Source: Candidatus Microgenomates bacterium (GTDB lineage: Bacteria > Patescibacteriota > Microgenomatia > 2-02-FULL-39-11). Taken from it: a stretch of 5,401 bases of DNA. The stretch covers positions 1 to 5,401 of the forward strand of contig JALHWS010000134.1 of NCBI GenBank assembly GCA_022866885.1, read 5' to 3'. Below, piece after piece: positions 1 to 3,790 of the stretch (within the stretch, counting starts at the first letter, position 1; each line of letters opens with the position of its first letter). A program made the translations under genes and the position numbers. The notes under the pieces were generated by a model. The model was given only the letters and a program-made list of their open reading frames with translations, was not told the DNA's origin and ran no database searches.

Positions 1-24
1 CTCTATCCATTGAGCTACGGAGAC
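1..24 (-). tRNA. tRNA 5' part, probably tRNA-Arg (cut by window edge)
   Basis: Read on the minus strand, the first bases of the window give a 7-nt acceptor arm (GTCTCCG), T8-A9, the D-stem GCTC, a D-loop containing GG and the returning GAG. This is the standard first third of a tRNA. The anticodon lies outside the window. The opening GTCTCCGTAGCTCAATGGATAGAG is typical of bacterial tRNA-Arg genes, but the identity is inferred from the 5' part only. The gene is divergent from the tRNA-Pro at 191. Confidence 0.75.
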
Positions 25-40
25 ATATTTTTTAAAAGTC

Positions 41-76
41 ACCTAAGTGACCTAAGTTACTTAAGTTACCTAAACG
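41..76. repeat. 9-bp minisatellite, four copies
   Basis: Four consecutive 9-mers, ACCTAAGTG, ACCTAAGTT, ACTTAAGTT and ACCTAAACG, are followed by a half copy ACTT (77-80). A further 1.5 copies (TCTTAAGTG ACTTA) lie at 138-151. Each unit is partly self-complementary, so the array can fold: GTCAC at 39-43 pairs with GTGAC at 48-52. It lies between two divergent tRNA genes, probably in the transcribed leader of the minus-strand one. Confidence 0.85.
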
Positions 77-98
77 ACTTTCTAAAATTTACCCTGCT

Positions 99-104
99 AT
101 TATA
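99..104 (-). promoter_or_regulatory. -10 box for the minus-strand tRNA
   Basis: On the minus strand this is a perfect TATAAT preceded by TTG. No good -35 hexamer sits 16-18 bp upstream. It is the only strong -10 before the minus-strand tRNA. If used, it would give a leader of about 65-70 nt containing the 9-bp tandem repeat at 41-76. Confidence 0.35.
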
Positions 105-171
105 CAACTTTTCCGTGAATCCGCCTTCTTTGGCAAATCTTAAGTGACTTATTTTTATTCTAACATGAAGA

Positions 172-180
172 TGGTAAAAT
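172..180 (+). promoter_or_regulatory. Extended -10 promoter of tRNA-Pro
   Basis: TGGTAAAAT fits the extended -10 pattern TG-n-TATAAT with one mismatch. Its 3' end lies 10 bp before the first base of tRNA-Pro, so transcription would begin about 4 nt before the mature 5' end. There is no clear TTGACA-type -35; an extended -10 can compensate for that. Confidence 0.5.
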
Positions 181-190
181 AGAACAGATT

Positions 191-264
191 CGGGGATTAG
201 CTCAGTTGGCTAGAGCGTACGGTTCGGGACCGTAAGGCCACCCGTTCAAATCGGGTATCCCCGA
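191..264 (+). tRNA. tRNA-Pro (anticodon CGG)
   Basis: A complete 74-nt cloverleaf can be folded by eye. The acceptor is CGGGGAT/ATCCCCG, T8-A9, the D-stem is GCTC/GAGC and the anticodon stem is TACGG/CCGTA with loop TTCGGGA. The anticodon is CGG at 225-227. The variable loop is AGGCC, and the T-stem is ACCCG/CGGGT with loop TTCAAAT. G37, the C1-G72 pair and discriminator A73 all fit proline tRNAs. It decodes CCG. CCA is not encoded: A264 is followed by CAAAAT, so the CCA end must be added by a nucleotidyltransferase. The last nine bases (TATCCCCGA, 256-264) recur at 3744-3752. Confidence 0.97.
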
Positions 265-281
265 CAAAATTGTGGTCAGAT

Positions 282-311
282 TTGACATCCTCTTCTTCCT
301 CGTGACATACT
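282..311 (+). promoter_or_regulatory. Promoter of RHS1
   Basis: A perfect -35 TTGACA (282-287) sits 18 bp before a 4/6 -10, CATACT (306-311). A perfect TATAAT lies at 316-321 but is 28 bp from the -35 and only 2 bp before the ATG, so it could not drive this start. The stretch TTTGACATCC is shared exactly with the region upstream of RHS2 (3753-3762). No Shine-Dalgarno precedes the ATG at 324, which suggests a very short leader. Confidence 0.5.
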
Positions 312-323
312 GGAATATAATCT

Positions 324-1676
324 ATGGCTCGATTGCTACATTGTTCTATTGTTAAATTGTTGCAAGATTGTATAGTTTTTTTGTCATCCCGAGCCCTTCG
401 ACTACGCTCAGGACAGGCTGCGTCGAGGGATCCCCGCCTGCATCAGCTATGCTGTAAGCATTGCGGGCAGGTTCCACATATAGTTGGTAGATTCCTCCAC
501 TCGGCCATTATCATGGCCTCGGTCGGAATGACTATACTGTCTATTTCTTCTCCCGTTCACGCTGCTTACACCGAAACCACCTACTATATTCACCAAGATC
601 ATCTGGGATCAGTGATAGCTGTGTCGGATGAATCTGGCGCTGTGGTTTCTCAGGAGAAATATACTCCTTATGGAAATACATCCGCCTTCGCCAAGGCTAC
701 GGCGGACGAAGCGGGACAGATTGAACGTAAATACACTGGTCAAATTAAAGATAAGAATACGACGCTGGCTTACTACAACGCCCGCTACTATGATCCTGTT
801 TTATCCAGATTTATCTCAGCTGACAGTATTAATGATCAAGCCAATAGATACAACTATGTCGGCGGAAATCCGGTGATGCGAAATGATCCGGGAGGGAATA
901 TGTTTGATGAAGACGGTGGTAGTGATCCCTGGAAGGAAAAAATGAAAGAAAGATATGCAGATACTGATCCGTTTTCTGTAATGGAAAAAACTAATCTGGA
1001 TAAAATATTAGAAAAAGACAGGGAAAAATATGATCCATCTTCAAATATAGAAATCAAAAAAAGAGTCTGGAAAGATATTTTCGGTGTTGAACCGCCAACT
1101 CCGGAGCTGAATGCTAAAAGATATGAATTAAGCTGGGAAAATGTAGCGGTAAGAGGAGCAAGCTTAATAAAAAATTTAGTTAATATGTCACCACCGGGTA
1201 TGGTTACTCATCTTAGAGGTTATCAAACTATCGGTGACCGATTATATGAAAATACCGGCAGTCCGGAAATGCGCGCGGCTGTTGATTATGATGTAACATT
1301 TGGTATCCACGCAATGAAATATGCAGGATCTGATATGGTAAGTTCACCTGGAATATCTGAAGTGGAACAAATACAACAACAAATTCAATATTTACATAGG
1401 TTTGGAGCAAAATATCAATCTAATATCGAAGCTTTACAAGGACAATTAGCTAGGTTGCAACCATCTGCTCAAGCACCTGTTCAAGCAGCTGTTCAACCTG
1501 TCGCACAAAGCCCTTCCACAATCGATGATTATATTTATCAACAATTTATGCAAGTGAGAACTGTAATGAAAGCAGGATCCCCAGAAAATATCGCACAAGG
1601 TGGAAAATATTTACAAGATTTGAGACATTGGATGCAACAAAGTACGGGTATCGTAATGAGGATGACTATACCATAA
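324..1676 (+). CDS. Secreted RHS-core protein with unique C-terminal region (RHS1)
   Basis: Residues about 81-192 match the RHS repeat-associated core. They run from the YYIHQDHLGSVIAVSD block through YTPYG, YTGQIKDKNTTLAYYNARYYDP and LSRFISADS to NDPGG. In polymorphic toxins this core precedes a variable, often toxic C-terminus. Here residues 193-450 form an unrecognised C-terminus: charged at first, a Gln-rich probable coiled coil at about 355-388, then a PVQ/AQ-rich linker (about 390-408). There are no YD repeats before the core, so this is an orphan mini-RHS, far shorter than usual RHS proteins (over 1000 residues). Cleavage is expected at VHA-AY (residue 80). Residues 20-70 are encoded by an interspersed repeat (383-532); removing it leaves a good signal peptide. 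AFAKATAD (121-128) is a second repeat-encoded insert. The ATG at 324 is chosen because it yields the signal n-region; Met64 (513) is the alternative. No immunity gene is evident downstream. Confidence 0.8.
   Translation: MARLLHCSIVKLLQDCIVFLSSRALRLRSGQAASRDPRLHQLCCKHCGQVPHIVGRFLHSAIIMASVGMTILSISSPVHAAYTETTYYIHQDHLGSVIAVSDESGAVVSQEKYTPYGNTSAFAKATADEAGQIERKYTGQIKDKNTTLAYYNARYYDPVLSRFISADSINDQANRYNYVGGNPVMRNDPGGNMFDEDGGSDPWKEKMKERYADTDPFSVMEKTNLDKILEKDREKYDPSSNIEIKKRVWKDIFGVEPPTPELNAKRYELSWENVAVRGASLIKNLVNMSPPGMVTHLRGYQTIGDRLYENTGSPEMRAAVDYDVTFGIHAMKYAGSDMVSSPGISEVEQIQQQIQYLHRFGAKYQSNIEALQGQLARLQPSAQAPVQAAVQPVAQSPSTIDDYIYQQFMQVRTVMKAGSPENIAQGGKYLQDLRHWMQQSTGIVMRMTIP
383..532 (+). repeat. 150-bp interspersed palindromic repeat inside RHS1 signal-peptide region
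   Basis: The element begins GTCATCCCGAG and ends CTCGGTCGGAATGAC. These form imperfect terminal inverted repeats (GTCATyCCGA...). Inside are the CCCTTCGACTACGCTCAGGA block, a CCTGC/GCAGG hairpin and the perfect hairpin GGCCAT-TATC-ATGGCC (503-518). Its length is exactly 150 bp, a multiple of three, and it contains no stop in the RHS1 frame. Related material lies at 1894-2033. I see no clear target-site duplication. I judge it a non-autonomous interspersed repeat of the kind common in CPR genomes, from memory of such sequences and not from a search. Confidence 0.7.
681..706 (+). repeat. 26-bp palindromic repeat inserted in frame in RHS1 core
   Basis: An imperfect palindrome with arms TCCGCC/GGCGGA and an inner GCC-AA-GGC. 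In frame it encodes SAFAKATAD, a peptide I associate with repeat-derived inserts in CPR proteins. It sits exactly in the loop between the YxPYG and IERxYTGQIKD motifs, where RHS2 instead carries a heptanucleotide repeat. Confidence 0.7.
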
Positions 1677-1790
1677 CATCCACAGAAAGAAAGAATATTG
1701 CTCCTTATACCAATATCAAGCCCCAAAATCAGAACAAGATGACAGCCCCCGGGGGTCGACAATACCGTCATAACCTTCTGCTTTTCCGCT

Positions 1791-1819
1791 TTGACTATCC
1801 CTTTACACTTCAGTATATT
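1791..1819 (+). promoter_or_regulatory. Orphan promoter before a 7-codon stub
   Basis: TTGACT (1791-1796), a 17-bp spacer and TATATT (1814-1819) make a good sigma-70 type promoter with a predicted start near 1826. An ATG at 1834 opens only seven codons (MKQFKGI) before TAA, just where the minisatellite begins. The promoter may be left from a lost gene, may drive a non-coding transcript through the repeats, or may add to brnT transcription. Confidence 0.45.
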
Positions 1820-1840
1820 TGGTCTTTCCTGAAATGAAGC

Positions 1841-1870
1841 AGTTTAAGGGAATTTAAGGGAGTTTAGAGG
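1841..1870. repeat. 10-bp minisatellite, three copies
   Basis: AGTTTAAGGG, AATTTAAGGG and AGTTTAGAGG occur back to back, with a decayed fourth copy (AAGATAGAGT) after them. It is of the same style as the 9-bp array at 41-76 but with a different unit. Confidence 0.8.
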
Positions 1871-1893
1871 AAGATAGAGTGATTTGGATGGCT

Positions 1894-2033
1894 GAGATTG
1901 CTTCGTGGAACTTACACCGGGATTGCTTCGCTACGCTCGCAATGACATCGAATTCCTCGCAATGACACATTGAAGCGCGCAATGAACAGGCCTCCACTCT
2001 CCTTCGACTTCGCTCAGGATCGGTCGGGATGAC
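1894..2033 (-). repeat. Mosaic interspersed repeat upstream of brnT
   Basis: Read on the minus strand it starts GTCATCCCGACCGATCCTGA, continues with the CTGAGCGAAGTCGAAGG block, and then holds two TGTCATTGCGAG units. The second of these closes with GCGTAGCGAAGCAATC, and a partial GAAGCAATCTC ends the mosaic. The first part is the same family as the repeat inside RHS1 (383-532); the second is the ATTGCTTCGCTACGCTCGCAAT family. Its end lies only 7 bp before the brnT -35 box. Confidence 0.7.
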
Positions 2034-2040
2034 AATCCTC

Positions 2041-2068
2041 TTGACTATGTAGCACAATGTGTTACAAT
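2041..2068 (+). promoter_or_regulatory. Promoter of the brnT toxin-antitoxin operon
   Basis: TTGACT (2041-2046), a 16-bp spacer and TACAAT (2063-2068), each 5/6 to consensus. The predicted start is near 2075, only about 5 nt before the brnT ATG at 2080. No Shine-Dalgarno is present, so the message is effectively leaderless. CCTCTTGACT (2037-2046) is repeated exactly at 4733-4742 upstream of the ATPase gene. Confidence 0.7.
2048..2066 (+). promoter_or_regulatory. Operator-like dyad in the brnT promoter
   Basis: TGTAGCAC-AAT-GTGTTACA is an 8-bp inverted repeat with one mismatch around a 3-bp centre. It fills the spacer and overlaps the -10. Toxin-antitoxin operons of this type are known to be autorepressed by the ribbon-helix-helix antitoxin. 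This dyad is the natural candidate site for the antitoxin encoded at 2343, which is inference. Confidence 0.55.
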
Positions 2069-2079
2069 ATTTATAACTT

Positions 2080-2346
2080 ATGATTATGGTAAAGGGATTA
2101 ATTTGGGATGATTGGAATAGAAAACACATTAATCAACACGGAATCACACAACAGGAAATTGAGGAAGTTTGTCACGGAAAACATAAAGTCAAGGAAAGTT
2201 ACCGGAAAAGGATCCTTGTTATCGGTAAAACAAAGAGAGGTCAACTGCTCGCCATAGTATTATCGCCTGAAGACCGGGATCTGCAACCTTACGGTAACGG
2301 AACATACTACGTTATTACAGCATTTAAAAAGGAGGTTAAATCATGA
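2080..2346 (+). CDS. brnT: BrnT-family ribonuclease toxin
   Basis: An 88-residue protein of the usual BrnT size. Visible family features are the opening WDxWNxxHI with HG (residues 9-21), the acidic QEIEEV segment (25-30), RKRILVIGKTKRGQLLAIVLS (42-62) and the closing YYVITAFKKE (76-85). BrnT toxins adopt a RelE-like fold and cleave RNA in the cytoplasm, halting translation; the cognate antitoxin binds and neutralises them. The gene overlaps its downstream partner by 4 bp (ATGA), so translation is coupled, with toxin first, as is standard for brnTA. The ATG at 2080 is chosen over 2086 because it lies just after the predicted transcription start; either is possible. I did not check individual catalytic residues against a reference. 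Confidence 0.8.
   Translation: MIMVKGLIWDDWNRKHINQHGITQQEIEEVCHGKHKVKESYRKRILVIGKTKRGQLLAIVLSPEDRDLQPYGNGTYYVITAFKKEVKS
2329..2337 (+). promoter_or_regulatory. Strong Shine-Dalgarno of the antitoxin gene
   Basis: AAGGAGGTT ends about 5-7 bp before the ATG at 2343 and lies inside the last codons of brnT. It is the only strong ribosome binding site in the window. It contrasts with the SD-less first genes and would favour high antitoxin synthesis relative to toxin. Confidence 0.8.
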
Positions 2347-2630
2347 ATAAAGTCAAATCAACTACACCGGAAATATCGGTGTTTAAAAATCGGGCAAAAG
2401 AAGCTGATTATTGGGAAAAACACTTTGATAGGGCGTGGGATAATGGTAAATCCGCAAAAGTGAAGTTCGCCAGAAACCTGTCAGAAACACTCAATATCCG
2501 TTTGGATGCTGATACTCTGAATGATGTCAGAAATCAGGCCAAAAAGAAAGGTTTAGGCCCGACACAACTTATACGGATGTGGGTTATGGAGAAGATTGGC
2601 GATAAACATCCTCAATTGGCAGGAGTATAA
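2343..2630 (+). CDS. CopG/BrnA-type ribbon-helix-helix antitoxin
   Basis: A 95-residue protein. The N-terminal half (ISVF...YWEKHFDRAWD, about 11-33) is the acidic, aromatic toxin-binding-like segment of CopG-type antitoxins. The C-terminal half is a ribbon-helix-helix: a strand at LNIRLDAD (50-57), helix 1 at about 58-70, and helix 2 GPTQLIRMWVMEKI (72-85). The ending LIRMWVMEKI resembles the CopG antitoxin family that pairs with BrnT. Expected roles are to neutralise the toxin and, as a dimer, to bind the operon promoter. It has a strong ribosome binding site and overlaps the toxin gene by 4 bp. Which antitoxin subfamily it belongs to is less certain than the RHH fold. Confidence 0.8.
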   Translation: MNKVKSTTPEISVFKNRAKEADYWEKHFDRAWDNGKSAKVKFARNLSETLNIRLDADTLNDVRNQAKKKGLGPTQLIRMWVMEKIGDKHPQLAGV

Positions 2631-2804
2631 ATTTCTTCGTCGCCTTTTCTTCGCCGGCTGCCGGATGACTTTAAGCGCGGACTGAAGTCCACTATTCCAA
2701 AATCTGCGCCAATCCCCGATTTCAGCCTCTGACAGAATGCTATGCATTTTGATAAAATCATTTGACAGAATGAATAAATAAGCGGAGTGAAAAAAACCAT
2801 AAAC
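2631..2804. other. Intergenic spacer with short repeats
   Basis: No gene is seen. A direct repeat TGACAGAATG occurs at 2730-2739 and 2763-2772. ATCCCCGATTT at 2712-2722 matches the junction upstream of RHS2 (3745-3755) exactly and the tRNA-Pro 3' end (257-264) in its first eight bases. A possible promoter, CTGACA (2729) with TAAAAT (2753) at 18-bp spacing, has no gene after it. Convergent genes end on either side, but I find no convincing terminator hairpin. Confidence 0.5.
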
Positions 2805-3308
2805 TCAATCGATACGAACTGAACCTCCTATTGTCACAATGCGTTTTAAGAGAGGAATGATATTTTCTACCAAGGATATTCTTTCGTCAAAGTCCTCGGC
2901 AGTCTCTTCTTTTTGAATTTTAGGATCCTGACCATAAACCCCGGTATAACTTTCCATTCTCTTTAAAAGTCCCTGAAGTTTGGGAAAAAGTTTTGCCTCA
3001 ATCGGCCTCTTTTTCTCTACCAGATCTATCAGTTGTTTTAATGACTGATAAATCCCCTCTGTTTTTTTAAAATACACTGAGTCGAATCTCTTTAACGATT
3101 TTTTCTTATCATTTTTTAATTTTAAAAGACAAAATTCCAAAAAGGATAATAAAGAAGCTGCTTCTTTCTTTGCCAATTTTTTCCCCAACACCAGCTCCGG
3201 TATATGTTTCTTATAACACCAACCATACTCATCAATAAGATTGGCAATCCAGTATAAACGGTAAGAAAATTCTTTTTTACCGGATTTGAGAAAAATATCT
3301 ACTCCCAT
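2805..3308 (-). CDS. Hypothetical helical protein
   Basis: I do not recognise this protein. From the ATG at 3308 it is 167 residues (MGVDIFLKSG...), lysine- and leucine-rich, with no signal peptide, membrane segment or cysteine cluster. Most of it reads as amphipathic helices, with a more polar stretch (YTGVYGQDPKIQKEETAEDFDER) before a last helix. A longer reading starts at a TTG at 3359, but that TTG lies in the -35 box, so I reject it. The gene has its own promoter (3331-3359). It lies divergent from the MntA-like gene and convergent with the brnT pair, so it could be a defence or accessory gene by position only. TGA is its stop codon. Confidence 0.7.
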   Translation of the reverse strand: MGVDIFLKSGKKEFSYRLYWIANLIDEYGWCYKKHIPELVLGKKLAKKEAASLLSFLEFCLLKLKNDKKKSLKRFDSVYFKKTEGIYQSLKQLIDLVEKKRPIEAKLFPKLQGLLKRMESYTGVYGQDPKIQKEETAEDFDERISLVENIIPLLKRIVTIGGSVRID

Positions 3309-3330
3309 AATTATTAAATAATTAGTAATA

Positions 3331-3359
3331 ATTAAAGAGATATATCGGGTGAAAGTCAA
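3331..3359 (-). promoter_or_regulatory. Promoter of the hypothetical minus-strand gene
   Basis: On the minus strand, TTGACT (3354-3359), a 17-bp spacer and TTTAAT (3331-3336) are followed after 22 bp by the ATG at 3308. The surrounding sequence is a near-pure A/T leader without a Shine-Dalgarno. Confidence 0.6.
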
Positions 3360-3396
3360 GATGGAAATATATAGTGATTTATGTTACTCTTAGTTT

Positions 3397-3708
3397 ATGA
3401 TTTTAGCTCAACTTCAACAGAATAAGGTTAAACAAGCGCTTGCAAATAACGGAGTGGTTTTTGCGGCTCTTTTCGGTTCACAGGCGCGCGAGGAAGCAAC
3501 AGACACAAGCGATGTGGATATTCTGGTTAAATTTCAAAAAGGTCAAACACCGAGCTTTTTCCAACTTGATGATTTTGAGGAGGAACTAAAGAAATTAATT
3601 GGTAAAAAAATTGATTTGGTAACAGTAAATTCATTAAGTCCATATCTGCGGGATGAAATTTTACAATCAATGCAGATTTTTTATGAAAAGCAACCAAGTG
3701 TTTCTTAA
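3397..3708 (+). CDS. mntA: MntA-like minimal nucleotidyltransferase antitoxin
   Basis: A 103-residue protein with the complete minimal nucleotidyltransferase signature: FGS (26-28), ten residues, then SDVDILV with Asp39 and Asp41, and a third acidic residue at Asp73 in KKIDLVTV. This is the GSX10DXD motif of MntA proteins. In characterised HEPN-MNT systems MntA transfers AMP to the HEPN ribonuclease HepT and inactivates it. All three metal-binding aspartates are present, so it looks enzymatically intact. The ATG at 3397 has no Shine-Dalgarno; a weak -10-like TATGTT at 3380-3385 would give a near-leaderless message. The expected HEPN gene begins at 3683, overlapping by 26 bp, but is broken after 24 codons, leaving this antitoxin apparently orphaned. 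Confidence 0.85.
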   Translation: MILAQLQQNKVKQALANNGVVFAALFGSQAREEATDTSDVDILVKFQKGQTPSFFQLDDFEEELKKLIGKKIDLVTVNSLSPYLRDEILQSMQIFYEKQPSVS

Positions 3709-3757
3709 GGAACAGATAGAAAAAATTCAGCAAAATGCTTACCTATCCCCGATTTGA
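3683..3757 (+). pseudogene. Truncated HEPN (HepT-like) toxin gene remnant
   Basis: In the +2 frame relative to the window, an ATG overlapping the end of the MntA-like gene opens 24 codons (MKSNQVFLKEQIEKIQQNAY, then LSPI) before TGA. The position, the overlap with the antitoxin and the basic-amphipathic start resemble the first helix of HEPN toxins. No Rx4-6H catalytic motif remains. The reading frame runs into TATCCCCGATTTGACATCC, the upstream border of RHS2, so the break coincides with the RHS2 junction. The HEPN identity rests mainly on context. Confidence 0.5.
3744..3752 (+). other. Copy of the tRNA-Pro 3' end at the RHS2 junction
   Basis: TATCCCCGA here equals positions 256-264, the last bases of tRNA-Pro. 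In both places TTTGACATCC and then an RHS-core gene follow: after a 16-bp spacer at the tRNA, and with the two blocks sharing or abutting here. It may be a duplication scar or an attachment-like remnant. A related ATCCCCGATTT at 2712-2722 shows that the word recurs, which weakens either reading. Confidence 0.4.
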
Positions 3758-3783
3758 CATCCCTTACGAAATAGTTTTATTCT
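3754..3783 (+). promoter_or_regulatory. Promoter of RHS2
   Basis: TTGACA (3754-3759), an 18-bp spacer and TATTCT (3778-3783, 4/6). The ATG at 3791 is 8 bp downstream, so the message would be leaderless or nearly so. A TATACT at 3784-3789 is too close to the ATG to serve it. The segment TTTGACATCC is identical to that upstream of RHS1. Confidence 0.5.
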
Positions 3784-3790
3784 TATACTA

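Larger units (their letters stand above)
1677..2040. other. Gene-free repeat zone between RHS1 and brnT
   Basis: No credible gene is seen on either strand. The zone contains a small inverted repeat ATATTG/CAATAT (1695-1716), a 10-bp palindrome CCCCCGGGGG (1746-1755), an orphan promoter (1791-1819), a 10-bp minisatellite (1841-1870) and a mosaic of interspersed repeats (1894-2033). No convincing rho-independent terminator follows RHS1. Short open frames across it on the minus strand are repeat-encoded (for example PERSRR) and are not genes. Confidence 0.75.

Noticed and set aside
41..76. CRISPR-like array
   Set aside because: Units are only 9 bp and contiguous, with no spacers; it is a minisatellite.
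628..876. Second plus-strand frame within the RHS1 core
   Set aside because: A shadow of the RHS frame, with no similarity to any family and low-complexity composition.
1746..1755. CCCCCGGGGG palindrome as a terminator
   Set aside because: It has no loop and no T-run on either strand, so it is not a rho-independent terminator; its meaning is unknown.
1854..2129. Minus-strand open frame across the repeat zone
   Set aside because: Its product is built of repeat-encoded peptides (PERSRR, IASVAKQS) and it overlaps the brnT promoter and start.
2344..2346. UGA read as glycine (code 25)
   Set aside because: TGA ends brnT exactly at the antitoxin overlap, and TGA also ends the minus-strand gene at a sensible place.
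3309..3359. N-terminal extension of the minus-strand hypothetical protein starting at TTG 3359
   Set aside because: The TTG is part of the -35 hexamer TTGACT of a well-spaced promoter, and the added residues would be encoded upstream of the predicted transcription start. The ATG at 3308 is preferred.
191..3752. Integrated element bounded by tRNA-Pro and the 9-bp repeat at 3744
   Set aside because: No integrase or recombinase gene lies between the repeats, the repeat is only 9 bp, and a similar word at 2712 shows it is not unique. It is kept only as a possible duplication scar.
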